This document shows, piece after piece, positions 53,857-64,000 of a stretch of 64,000 nucleotides of DNA. The translations under genes and the position numbers were made by a program. The first letter of the stretch is position 1. The number at the start of each line of letters is the position of its first letter. Source of the stretch: Populus alba. Its lineage: Eukaryota > Streptophyta > Magnoliopsida > Malpighiales > Salicaceae. The notes under the pieces are model-generated. The model did no database searches. It was not told the DNA's origin and saw only the letters and a program-made list of their open reading frames with translations. The DNA lies in assembly GCF_005239225.2 (NCBI RefSeq), contig NC_133294.1, positions 2,542,001-2,606,000 on the forward strand, written 5' to 3'.

Positions 53857-55430
53857 TTCATCAAAGGAAATATTAACTTCTGTTCACAATTCCTTTCTTC
53901 GTGAAAGAAATCCCATGCATAGATGGTATTTTATATACCAAGAGGCTATTGGCCACATTGGCATGTTTGTTAACGCATTTAGGACAAAAAAAAGAGGTTG
54001 CAATTTTCTTTCACGAAGAAAATTACTTGCACTGTCAAGGTTTTAATCATTCGTTCATTAATAAGAGTAGGTGGCTGATATGATGATTACTGCTTTCTGG
54101 GATTATAAACATGCAATAATTGACTAAAACAAACATCTGTGAAGTTGACAAATTTGGCCATCAATAGTTAAACTTCTTTTTTAAAATAAAATAAATTGGG
54201 ATTGTTTTCCTTTCAATTTTATTTTTTTTTACATCATCAATACATAAGATCTTACATGTTGAGTTTACAAGTCAAAAGTCAGTCCTTTTTTTTTTTTAAG
54301 AAGTCAATTTCTAATCCATGTAGAAACCTTAGTTATTTACTTTTTATGTATTTTGAGAAATTATTAGATATTTAATTTGTGTGTTTTTGATATTTTTATT
54401 AAAAATATTTTTAATTTTTATATTAGAACATTAAAAATCACTAAAAAAATATTAATTTAATTTTTTTTATTATACGGCTATGAATTTTAGAATTAGAAGT
54501 TTCTTTGTAAAAGAAAAAAAGAAAGAAAGAAAATAAGTATAATTTATAAAATTCAGCTAGGCTAATGATACGGTTTAAGAGTTGGATTGGACGGGTTATT
54601 TAAAACAATATTATTTTGAAAGAAAATCAAATTATATTATAGGTTAACTTATTAGATAAAACAGGTTTAACTATGCCAACTTTTACATGGTTCGATATAA
54701 ACATGTCCCGAGTTTGGTTATGAATTGGTTAGTTACCGGTTGATCCATGGATGGGTTTAACAGCACTGAAAAGGAAGGATAATGTAGCTATTTGATAACA
54801 ATAGATTTGAAAGGATTCTTTTTGGAACCTGCTTCGTAATTACTCAACCGGTCGAATCTCTTAGTTTAAACATAGTCCCACCATGATCCTTACATGCATA
54901 AATATAAAATGCAATAGAGTCCAAGGAAATCAATAAATTTACTGTTTTTCCATATCAAACTGCAATTAACCTTCCCCAAATAAAACAAAGTTTAGAGTAA
55001 ATATTTTAGTTTTATGGCAAAGGTAGTAGGTGGGAAATGATCGGTATCACAGTGTGAAATGGCGACTTTACTTGTGGTCCCAATTCCTGACTGCTTAATT
55101 GCCTTTAGACTGTTTAAAATTATTCAAAGACTCCGTGGAAGACATAGACACTGTGGCTGTGACAAAAAAAAAAAAAAAACAAAGTCAATAGACTCAGTCA
55201 CATGCAACTTCTTTTTTTCCGTCCCATACTAACTTCTTGTTTGGTCTGAAGACTTACCGGATGTCCCACACTAGCGTTGATGAATATTCATGGAGAAAAA
55301 TCGAGATATTATTTGTCGACTTCAAAATGGGACCTACCAGATGTCCCACACTAGCGTTGCGGTGTTAGAATTTCAAAACTTTGATGTTGGAATAGCAAAA
55401 CAATGTCATTAATTAATCATTTTTTCCTTC
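53857..55430 (-). promoter_or_regulatory. Upstream region of CRK 3, inverted copy of 29220-30208
   Basis: A TATATAAAA box on the minus strand (53929-53937), about 75 bases before the ATG, in the same setting as in CRK1. The outer part (55010-55425) matches 29220-29610 inverted, including two GCTAGTGTGGGAC words on the minus strand. Between about 54080 and 54990 the copies do not match; this part is AT-rich and longer than its counterpart. Confidence 0.6.
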
Positions 55431-55484
55431 TTATTTTCCACAGTTACTGAGATATTTAGACTAATTCAAGTAAAAGTGTAAAAC

Positions 55485-55686
55485 CCATTGATCAGCACTA
55501 CGATCTGGGCCCATATTTACTGCTCTGACACTTTTGTTGCTCGTATTGAACATTCCAAGAACCAGTGTTTCTCACCTAAAACCAGACCACAATTAAGACC
55601 ATTAATTGTCTACTCCTCGTTTGCCACCCTCTTTCCAAGGAAAATGCTCCATGAAAATAACGGAATGTGGCTATTTGGTTTTCCAA
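55485..55686 (+). repeat. Diverged member of the 62.5-63.7-kb repeat
   Basis: Shares GGCCCATATTTACTGCTCT, ACTTTTGTTGCT, CATTCCA-GAACC and CTCCATGAAAATA order with the repeat units at 62530-62890 and 63500-63700. Confidence 0.6.
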
Positions 55687-57114
55687 GGCTCCGTTTGCAG
55701 GAAGGTAATTTCTTTTTGGAAAGTGAATTTCGAGGAAAGTGAATTCCAGAAAAGTATTTTCTGATGTTTGGTAGTGTTATAAAAAATAAACTAGAAAATA
55801 TTTTCCAGTGTTTGGTTGTGTTATGGAAAATGAACTGAAAAAATAATTTATTAATGAATTAATTTTTTTTTCAAGTTTATCTAATATATATAAAATATTT
55901 AATCACTTACAATAAAAAAAAATGAAATCTAAAAAGTATAATGATGGATTTTTTTTATTATATCCTATATTCATACATAGCTTATTTTATAAAAATATAA
56001 CTATATATATCATATCATATTATAAAGAAATAAGCTTGTGAAATATTTTTTATCTAAAAACCTATTAATATATTTTTTTCAATTTTAAAAGCTTAAAATA
56101 TGTTTTTTTTTTTTCATATAAAGAAAGCCAAATTAATTTATGGTAAGAGTTATATATTTGGGTTTTTTTATATATATAATTTTTTTAAAAAAAATAAATA
56201 CATACAAAAATATTTATTGTCGCCTGGTGCATAGCTTATTCTACATTCAACACTCAAACGTTATATAATTCTTAAAGAAATATAAGCTTACCATTTTCAA
56301 TTGCTATTACTGTCAAAATATTCAATTGTAGTTATTAATTCCAATTCTTTTATTCCCACTGCATTTGGTTTCCCTTCCCGGTTTTCCCTTTCATTCCCCT
56401 CATTTCCCCTCTCATTCGGTTTCCCCTCTGTCATTCCCATTGTCATTCGGTTTCCCCTCTTTCATTTTCCCTTTCATTCCCCTCATTTCCCCTCATTCCA
56501 CTGTCAATCCGTTTCCCCTCATTCCCCTGTCATTCCCCATCAAGGATCTACTCCTCAGTCGAGTTCTCTCCCCCCCGACAGTTTCCCCACTCTTTGTTCT
56601 TTTTTGTTCGGAAACAAGGTAGGACTGGTTGTGGCCGAATGTGCAAGAAAATTTTTGTTTTTAATGGCTTGCTTGCTTGTGATAAATTTGGTTGGGTTTT
56701 TTTGTGAGATTGTTTGAATGTGACGAGGAGATGAAAAATCAAATTGGGTATGAGAAAAAAATTGAGAGGCAGCTTACCCAACAATGATGGATTGTTTGCG
56801 CAGCAAATACAAATACAGAGAAATTGTTTTCTTCGGAACAGGCAACAAATAAACAATATCAAGGTTTTTTTTGTTATAATTCTTTCAATTGTTTTCGGAC
56901 ACAGAGAAGAGGAGAGGGGAAGATGTGTTTTATCCATAAAGTAAAGTGTTTTCCTTTTGACAAGGAAAGGAAAACACTTTCCTGCGGGTAAGAGGAATTT
57001 ATTTGTTGACCGGAATTCACTTTCCTTTGACTGACTTTCCAAATTGTTCCCAAACATGGGAAAATGAGGAAACTGAATTCCTGGAATTCAGTTTCCTTGA
57101 AACAAACAAGGCCC
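55687..57114. mobile_element. Inverted-repeat-bounded element of unknown class
   Basis: Left end GGCTCCGTTTGCAGGAAGG and right end (reverse complement) GGGCCTTGTTTGTTTCAAGG are imperfect inverted repeats, followed inward by matching GGAAAGTGAATT-type words. Inside are a hairpin with 15-base arms (AAAGTGTTTTCCTTT at 56943-56957, AAAGGAAAACACTTT at 56966-56980) and a pyrimidine-rich block of CATTCCCCTCATTTCCCCT repeats (about 56365-56540). No transposase is visible. I could not find a clean target duplication. Confidence 0.55.
56365..56545. repeat. Pyrimidine-rich short tandem repeat
   Basis: Irregular repeats of TTTCCCCT and CATTCCCCTCATTTCCC words over about 180 bases, nearly free of G on the plus strand. 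The open frames across it are compositional. Confidence 0.8.
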
Positions 57115-57180
57115 AAATCAACAAATATTTTCCATTTGACTGATTATAGAACAGGAGATTCAGACTTCATATTTCGAGTT

Positions 57181-57185
57181 AAAGC
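57181..57185. other. Target-site duplication AAAGC (left) of Copia 57186
   Basis: AAAGC precedes the TGTTAAACTAATTGAG start at 57186 and recurs at 61956-61960 directly after TTTAACA. It is a good 5-bp duplication, although the right LTR has lost its last 13 or so bases. Confidence 0.78.
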
Positions 57186-57354
57186 TGTTAAACTAATTGA
57201 GATCAAACACAAAAAAGGAGGCTAGAATTCTGAATAAACTGTATATTATGAATACATAGTCTTAACCTAATTACAAATAAAGTATATATAGGTTAAACTG
57301 AAAGTACTATTCTACCCTTAATAAATAAGACAACATAAATATTATTTAACATCT

Positions 57355-60352
57355 CCCCTCAAACTCACGATGCGGCAGCTACAAGCATCGAGAGTTTGCC
57401 AACTAGAAAACGAAAACGAGATATGGAATGCGCCTTGGTAAAGAAATCTGCAATCTGCAATGAAGAAGGAACAAAAGGCAAAGTAATGGTTCCATGCTTG
57501 AGATGATGACGAGTAAGATGACAATCGATTTCAATGTGCTTAGTCCGCTCATGAAAAACTGAGTTGTGAGCAATCTGAATAGAACTCTAGTTTTCACAAT
57601 ACATAGGAGTAGGATGGGAAAAGGAAACTCTCATATCAGCAAGTAACCAACGTAACCAAATAATCTCTTTGGTAGTAGATGCCATGGCACGATATTCTGC
57701 TTCGGTGGATGATTGAGAAACAATAGATTGTTTCTTGCTCTTCCAAGAAATAAGAGAATCACCTAAAAAGATACAAAACCCGATAACAGACTTGCGATCT
57801 GTGAGATCACTACCATGATCAGCATCAGAGTATGCACGCAACTCCAAGGAAGAGGTGGATGAAAGTAAAAGACTTTGAAAAACTATACCCCGAAGATATC
57901 ACAAAATACGAAGAACAGCTGCCCAATGAACAGTAGTAGGAGAAGCAACAAACTGACTAACAACATGAACAACTTATGCAATATCTGGACGAGTAATGGT
58001 GAGATATACCAAACTCCCAACAATAGTGCGGTATAAAGTAGGATCTATCAAAGGTAAACCATTAGAAGAAGAGTACCTTGCGTTAACCTCAATAGGAGTA
58101 TCCACAGTCTTGTTATCAGTAAGTCTAGCCCGCTCAAGAATATCTGCAACATATTTCGACTAAGAAAGAAGGTAACCTCTAGGTGAGTATGCTACCTCAA
58201 TACCCAGGAAATATCGAAGATAACCCAAATCCTTCATCTCAAATCGTCTAGCCAACTCTGTCTTCAAAACTGAAATACCATCAATGTCATCACCAGTAAT
58301 AATCATGTCATCAACATATAAAGACAGAATGATACGACCTGCATCAGTGCATTTAATAAAAAGAGCAGAATCATGACTGCTAGAAACAAAGCCAAGAGAC
58401 GAGATCACAATAGAGAATTTCTCAAACCAAGCACGGGGTGCTTGTTTGAGACCATATAATGCTTTCTTAAGCTTACAAACATATCCAGAGTCATGTGAAA
58501 TACCAGGAGGGGGTGCCATATAAACTTCTTCTTGAAGATCTCCATTCAAGAAGGCATTTTTAACATCAAGTTGAGAAATATACCATTGACGAATCGAAGC
58601 TACGACAATAAGAGTACGAATAGTAGTTATTTTTGCAACCGGAGCAAATGTCTCCTCATAGTCCATACCATACTGTTGAGAGTATCCTTTGGCAACCAAC
58701 CTAGCTTTATATCGCTTAATAGACCCATCAGAATTAGTCTTGATCTTATACACCCAACGACAACCAACAACACTCTTACCAGGAGGTAGAGGAACCAGAT
58801 CCCAAGTATCTATCTTATGCAATGTAGAAAGTTCCTCATCCATAGCTTGCTGCCAAAGCGGATCAAGAATTGCCTCTTTATAGGAAGAGGGCTCAACAAG
58901 ACAATGAATAGAGGCTAAAAAGGAGGTAAATGATGAAGAATAACAAGAATAAGCAAAATCTGGTAGTTTTGTGGACTTACGAATACGGATGGACTGACGT
59001 GGAGGTGGATCCACAATCTCAGATGAAGCTTGAGGGGCTGTAGATGAGAATGGAGCTTCAGGTGTGCCAGAGAGTAAAGTACCAGTACTTGCAGAGTTAT
59101 GAGTATAAATTGATCGAACATGGGGAGAACTATCATTACCAGAATCCTCAAAAAATGGATCTATACTAATAAGATCAGATTTAGTCAGGTTATGAGTAGT
59201 GGATGGAATAGAAAAGAAAGGTATATGCTCAAGGAAGACAACATGACGAGACACATAAAGTTTCTGAGTTATTGGATCAAAACAACGATAACCCTTTTTA
59301 CCTTCACCATAGCCCAAAAAGACACAAATAGCGGATCGAGAGGATATCTTACTTCGTTCTACATGAGGACGAAGAACGAAACAAGTACAACCAAAGACTC
59401 TAAATGAGGAATAATCAAGGACATACCCATATAACTTTTCAAAAGGAGATAGACCCAAACTATGAGAAGATGGAATTGTATTAATCAAGCTTACAGCAGT
59501 AAGAACAGCTTCTCCCCAAAACTCACTAGGAACAAAAGCAGACAACAAGAGAGAACGAGCAGTTTCGACAATGTGCCTATATTTTCTTTCAGCAACACCA
59601 TTTTGCTCAGGAGTATCTGTACATGAAGTTTGGTGGATGGTTCCATCTAGGGCAAGCAATTGGAAAAATTTATTAGAAGTGTATTCCCCACCTAAATCAC
59701 ACCTAAAACATTTAATCACAGTAGAATATTGAGTTTTGATAAGAGCTCGAAAAGCTGCATATATCTCAAAGAATTCAGAACAATGTTTCATTAAATAAAC
59801 CCAACAATAACGAGTATGATCATCAATAAAAGAGATATAATATCGAGACCCTCCTTTTGTGGCAACAGGAGAAGGTCCCCATACATCAGAATGAATCAAA
59901 TCAAATGGTGAAGAAGAAACAGAAATACTTCGATTAAAAGGTAAGGCGGAAAATTTTGCCAATTTACATCCACTACAATCAGAAATGTCACAAGTTTTCA
60001 AATTTTCTAAAGCTCCTGTGGATGCCAAAAATCTCAAACGAGAAGACGAAACATGACCTAGACGAGAATGCCATAAATAAAAACTAGAAGATGAAATACT
60101 CAAACGAAAGGAAGACAAATCAACTGTAGTAGTAGCAGCGGCAGCAGCAGCAACTGACACTTTTAACTCATCCAAAATATATAGTCCATTCTCCCTACGG
60201 CCTGTCCCAATCAGCTTCTGAGACTGCAAATCCTGTATACAACAAAAGGAACCAGAAAACATGACTAAATAATCACCAGAATCACATATTTGACCAACAG
60301 ACGCAAGATTGAATTTGAGCTGTGGAATAAGATAAACATTAGGGAGAGACAT
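57355..60352 (-). pseudogene. Copia pol (integrase, RT, RNase H) with point stops
   Basis: A single frame with the pre-integrase LWHSRLGHVSSSRLRF, CKLAKFSALPF, integrase core FDLIHSDVWGP, SFIDDHTRYCWVYLM, RCDLGGEYTSN and TPEQNGVAERKYRHI, then RT with WDLVPLPPGKSVVGCRWVYK, QLDVKNAFLNGDLQEEVYM, GLKQAPRAWFEKF and LYVDDMIITGDD. It is open for 730 codons (58160-60352). Downstream, stops lie at 58160-58162 (TAG), 57974-57976 (TAA), 57899-57901 (TGA) and 57587-57589 (TAG), all in frame, and RNase H continues with AYSDADHGSDLTDRKSVIGF and STEAEYRAMAS. Several stops are at positions where related copies have Gln or Trp. Confidence 0.88.
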
Positions 60353-60382
60353 GTGAGGTGTGACAACAGAACCAACACCTGC

Positions 60383-61522
60383 TCAGGGCATTTGAGTGCC
60401 ATCAGCAGTCATAACAGGAATGGAGGACAAAGGGGATACAGAGGTAAAAGATGAGGAATCTGGAGACATATGATGAGAAGCACCAAAATCCAAGACCCAT
60501 TCAGAATGTGACATACCTGAGGAACTATGAGGCAACTGACTTATGGAAGAAGAAGCGGACATTGCTTGTGGCTGCAAGGAGAGAAACTTCTGAAATTGCT
60601 CAGCTAAAATATTAAGATCGGTAATAGAACTCGAGGAAGCTACTGCTGCAGTATTGTGGTGTTGTGGTTTATAACCCTGAGGTGGTCTATGAGCATTAGA
60701 TTGTGACTGATTGCCAGGCTTCCAAGCTTGATTCTGATGTCTCAACTTAGGACACTGAGCCTTCCAATGACCTTTCTGCTTACAGAAACTACACTCATTG
60801 AAGCCAACCCTTGTGTGAGACTTCTGATGATTAGAGAATGACCTAGAAGGTACTGCTAGTACAAAAGGATTTGAAGCTGAAAGAATTCCTTTTTCAGAAT
60901 AAGACTGAAAACGTATTTCTTCAGCCAATAACTCACTGACAACAGAGTCAACAGAAGGCAGTGGAGAATGATGCAGAATTGAACCTCTAAGTCCTTCGAA
61001 ATCACTGCGAAGTGCTGTTAAAAACTGTACCAATCTTTGCTGCTCTCTACGCTCAATATAGGCACCACATGCCTTTAATTCTGTCAATTATGTAAGAGCC
61101 AATTGATCCCAAAGATCTGTCATAGCAGAATAAAACTCTTGAATACTCATATTCTTCTGATGAAGAGCTCGTATGTCATTCTCTAACTGATACTGTTTTG
61201 CAAAATTTGATTGTGTGAATAACCTTTGCAGATGATCCCAAACCTCTTTTGCTGTCTCATATTTCGCCAACTGCGTACCTATTGAATGCTCAACAGAATT
61301 GTTGATCCAAGTAATGATCTTTGCATTATTTGCTTCCCATGTATCTATCAAACCAGCATCCCCCTCCTCAATATTCTTAGGTATCACATAAGTTCCACTA
61401 ACATACCCCCACATCTTCTTACCCTTAAGGAAATTTCTCATTACATAACTCCAATATGAATAGTTCTTCCCATCCAACCTCACACTCACAGACTGAAGCG
61501 AATCATCTCTTTCAGTAGCCAT
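60383..61522 (-). pseudogene. Copia gag-protease with two in-frame stops
   Basis: Starts MATERDDSLQSV at 61522, then the gag domain DGKNYSYWSYVMRNFLKGKK, a TAA at 61088-61090 where neighbours suggest a Gln codon, RFLTALRSDFEGLR-like wording, the zinc knuckle CSFCKQKGHWKAQC (CX2CX4HX4C) and the protease signature WVLDFGASHHMSP, with Phe in place of the usual Ser. A TGA at about 60383-60385 ends it, but the same frame continues into the next entry without a shift. Confidence 0.86.
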
Positions 61523-62029
61523 AATCAACAATCACAGATAACCAGAATGCAAAAGCAGCGGAAGACAAAATACTCAATTGCAGAAACTAAACAAATATCT
61601 TCTCGAAATTATACGATTACTCCCAAAACACAAAACAAATTTGCAAAAACTGAACGCAGATACCAAATTGCAGAAGCTGAAGGGAAGACGAAATACCAAA
61701 ATAATTGCAGAAACTGTCGAAATACCAAAATAATTGCAGAGACTGTCGAAATATCTAATTTTACAGAAGCGGAAGACAAAATATCACTCCACAAAAAAAT
61801 TGAGATCAAACACAAAAAAAAGAGACTAGAATTCTGAATAAACTGTATATTATGAACGCATAGTCTTAACCTAATTACAAATAAAGTATATATAGGTTAA
61901 ACTGAAAGTACTATTCTACCCTTAATAAATAAGATAATATAAATATTATTTAACAAAAGCAATGTCGAGTTAAAGTAATTTTATTTTAACTTTTGTTATT
62001 ATGTCCCTTTACTATATGGGGCATTATTT

Positions 62030-62153
62030 TGTGAAAAGCAGGAACAGCTTGAGCTTGCCAATAATGGAGCCGGACTCTGACCAATCTACTAGCAAGTCGA
62101 AATCTTTGTCTGCGAATGATATGTCAATCACAGAGCTATATCCTCGTTGATGC
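62030..62153 (+). pseudogene. CRK C-terminal tail fragment
   Basis: Reads SRNSLSLPIMEPDSDQSTSK and then SANDMSITELYPR with a TGA stop at about 62151-62153, the standard end of CRK proteins (compare ISITELDPR of CRK1). The rest of the gene is absent. Confidence 0.82.
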
Positions 62154-62479
62154 AACAAAAATAATCTTCAAAACATGCAGGACGTTATAGCTTTTTATTT
62201 AACATCGCAATTGTGTGTGGTTTTTTATTTATTTATCTATCTACATAATTTTCATTGGTGAAATAAATTAAGTATTCTTTAACCATTCTAATAATCCTAT
62301 AGACACCTTAAATATTAATAGCCATACTCTACATGTTCAGCCTTACCCCACCCTATACCTGTAATGTCTCATTCGTCAAAGCAATTGTAGGTGCTTGTCA
62401 AATTACTGTTGCCCTTTTTTCACACTTCATTCCAAATCAATGTCACATTTTTCTCTACCTCAGAGGTGTTCATAATGCA

Positions 62480-62893
62480 TTTTGCTTCTTATTTCCAGAA
62501 AGATACCTGACTAATATTTTTAAGTGCCAGACCTGACCATATGGCCCCATATCGCGTGCTCTTATGCTTTTGTTGCTTTAATTGCATATTCCACGAACCT
62601 GTCTTTCTCACATCAAGCCAAACCACCATCAAGCCTATTAGTTTGCCTTTTGCTTCTTATTTCCACAAAGATACCTGACTAATATTTTTTAGTGCCAGAC
62701 CTGACCATATGGCCCCATATCGCGTGCTCTTATGCTTTTGTTGCTTTAATTGCATATTCCACGAACCTCTGTCTTTCTCACATCAAGCCAAACCACCATC
62801 AAGCCTATTAGTTTGCCTATTTCTACTTTTGCTACGCTCTTTCCAAAAGAAAAGTCTCCATGAAAATACCTTCGTTTTTACAGCAAGGAAAAC
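62480..62893 (+). repeat. Tandem pair of an about 168-bp unit
   Basis: TTTGCTTCTTATTTCC at about 62480 and again at 62647, each followed by AAGATACCTGACTAATAT, GTGCCAGACCTGACCATATG and CGCGTGCTCTTATGC. The second unit runs on to about 62893 with CTCCATGAAAATACC. A third unit lies at 63499-63705. Confidence 0.9.
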
Positions 62894-62959
62894 CGGTCTT
62901 ACTTTTCTAGGCCAATATAAGGCACCTTTAAAATTTTAGAATCATGCATTTAAAACCTC

Positions 62960-63480
62960 GGATCATCTTATTAATCATATGCCAACCTTCATTTTAAGCA
63001 ACAAATCTCCTTTTGAATGTTTGTTTCATTAGACACTTGATTATGCTTTTTATGTACTTTTGGATGTTTCTACTTTCATTTTCTTTGTCCTTACAATGCT
63101 CATAAGCTAGATTATTGCTCCACTCCATATGTGTTCTTCGACTATAATTCATCTTATCTAGGCTATCGTTTTCTTGATTTGTTGTCTGATTGCATCTATA
63201 TTTCCCATCACGTTCGATTTCATAAACAAGTTTTCCCTTCTATTCAGTCTATCCTCCCATCTCCATCCTCCTCTCCGCCTGCCACTGTCTCTAGCCTACC
63301 CTCCCTCATATTCTCTTTGTCTCAACTAGTCTCAGCCCCACCTTCCCTTCCCACTAACATGTTGGTCCCCTCACCATCATCTCCATGTCTCTTGATCATT
63401 TTGTAGGTTCAGGTTCTGCAGTGCCAGTTGTATCTTTATCAGATTCACCCTCTGCTGCAACCTCTCCAACCTTGTCATCA
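62960..63480 (+). pseudogene. Copia integrase C-terminal fragment, plus strand
   Basis: Reads LSNKSPFECLFH, then (after stops and frame changes) CSSTIIHLI/FDYNSSYLGYRFLDLLSDCI and ISHHVRFHKQVFP, the C-terminal part of Copia integrase, followed by a Ser/Pro-rich linker. It is flanked by copies of the 168-bp repeat on both sides. Confidence 0.8.
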
Positions 63481-63498
63481 ACACTTTCTTCTCCATCT

Positions 63499-63705
63499 AA
63501 GTGCCAGACCTGACCATATGGCCCCATATCGCGTGCTCTTATGCTTTTGTTGCTTTAATTGCATATTCCACGAACCTCTGTCTTTCTCACATAAAGCCAA
63601 ACCACCATCAAGCCTATTAGTTTGCTTATTTCTTCTTTTGCTACGCTCTTTCCAAAAGAAAAGTATCCATGAAAATACCTTCGTTTTTACAGCAAGGAAA
63701 ATCAC
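63499..63705 (+). repeat. Third copy of the 168-bp-family unit
   Basis: Nearly identical to 62688-62893 from GTGCCAGACC to CAGCAAGGAAAA. It lies immediately after the Copia integrase fragment, so the fragment sits between two copies of the repeat. Confidence 0.9.
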
Positions 63706-64000
63706 TTTGGCTTTGGCAATTTGTGAAGAATGGCAGCGCACTTAGAACCAAAATAAAATAAAATAAGAGAGACAAAATAATTTTCTGGAAGTGCATCTTT
63801 CATTGATCTATTGTTATTGAAGATTATGTTCCCTCATCTTTAAAATTTCCTTTTATATTAGATTCCCTCATGTCGGCAAAGAAAATTAAGTTCAGAAAGA
63901 AAAATCTAAAATAAAATATTTATGGACTCAATTAAATTTTATCCAAGGTTTAATTGAATTTATAGAGGGTTTGATTACATGACAATTGATTTTTTAAGTC
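63706..64000. other. AT-rich end of window
   Basis: No gene, repeat unit or transposon end recognised. Confidence 0.5.

Larger units (their letters stand above)
57186..61955 (-). mobile_element. Copia retrotransposon with very short LTRs
   Basis: A 4.8-kb minus-strand element with LTRs of about 166 bp (57186-57351) and 157 bp (61799-61955). Gag, protease, integrase, RT and RNase H follow in Copia order, all in the expected frame from gag to the end except for point stops. It is closely related to the deleted element at 34478-37037. A primer site is not clear: the right LTR end is altered to a TTTTTTTGTGG sequence. Confidence 0.9.

Overview
The window reads as nuclear DNA of a flowering plant, most likely a woody eudicot of the poplar/willow kind. 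That assignment is an inference from the plant-type LTR retrotransposons, a tRNA-derived SINE, a cluster of decayed cysteine-rich receptor-like kinases (CRK, DUF26) and overall AT richness; no species-specific marker was tested. It is a repeat-dominated region. Almost every recognisable coding stretch belongs to a transposable element or to a broken CRK gene.

Layout. 1-2530: two unrelated minisatellites side by side, an 80-bp dimer array (41+39 bp) and then a roughly 60-bp array. 2531-6017: AT-rich sequence without a convincing gene. 6018-18474: a Ty3/gypsy element of the Athila type, with LTRs of about 2.1 and 2.0 kb, a tRNA-Asp-type primer site, broken gag and protease, an intact RT/RNase H frame and a broken integrase. 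Between integrase and 3' LTR it carries two intact reading frames: an unrecognised 198-aa protein and a full-length intron-less LOG-type cytokinin-activating enzyme (217 aa). 18815-24939: a minus-strand chromovirus with a nested 1.67-kb LTR that splits its RNase H and is framed by a perfect 5-bp target duplication. 24940-29040: a tandem 3-copy repeat and further LTR copies of the nested family. 29220-33007: a plus-strand CRK pseudogene with most exon borders recognisable.

34478-44523: a second CRK (minus strand), shredded by Copia insertions. Two of these, 34478-37037 and 39841-44523, have perfect 5-bp target duplications. 45766-46744: a non-autonomous hAT-like element with a perfect 8-bp duplication. 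46763-53856: scattered minus-strand CRK exons, a SINE and an (AT)n tract; the DUF26 exon at 53060-53856 and its upstream region are an inverted copy of 29220-31050. 55687-57114: an inverted-repeat-bounded element. 57186-61955: a minus-strand Copia element with very short LTRs, broken by in-frame stops only. 61961-64000: a CRK C-terminal fragment, a triplicated 170-200-bp repeat and a Copia integrase fragment.

How the parts relate. The only plausible functional protein genes are the LOG-like frame and its 198-aa neighbour inside the Athila-type element, which suggests a host gene carried as element cargo. The CRKs look like a former tandem/inverted cluster that became an insertion sink. Many breaks in CRK1 and in the left half of the Athila element are one-base indels, so some of the damage may be consensus error rather than biology.
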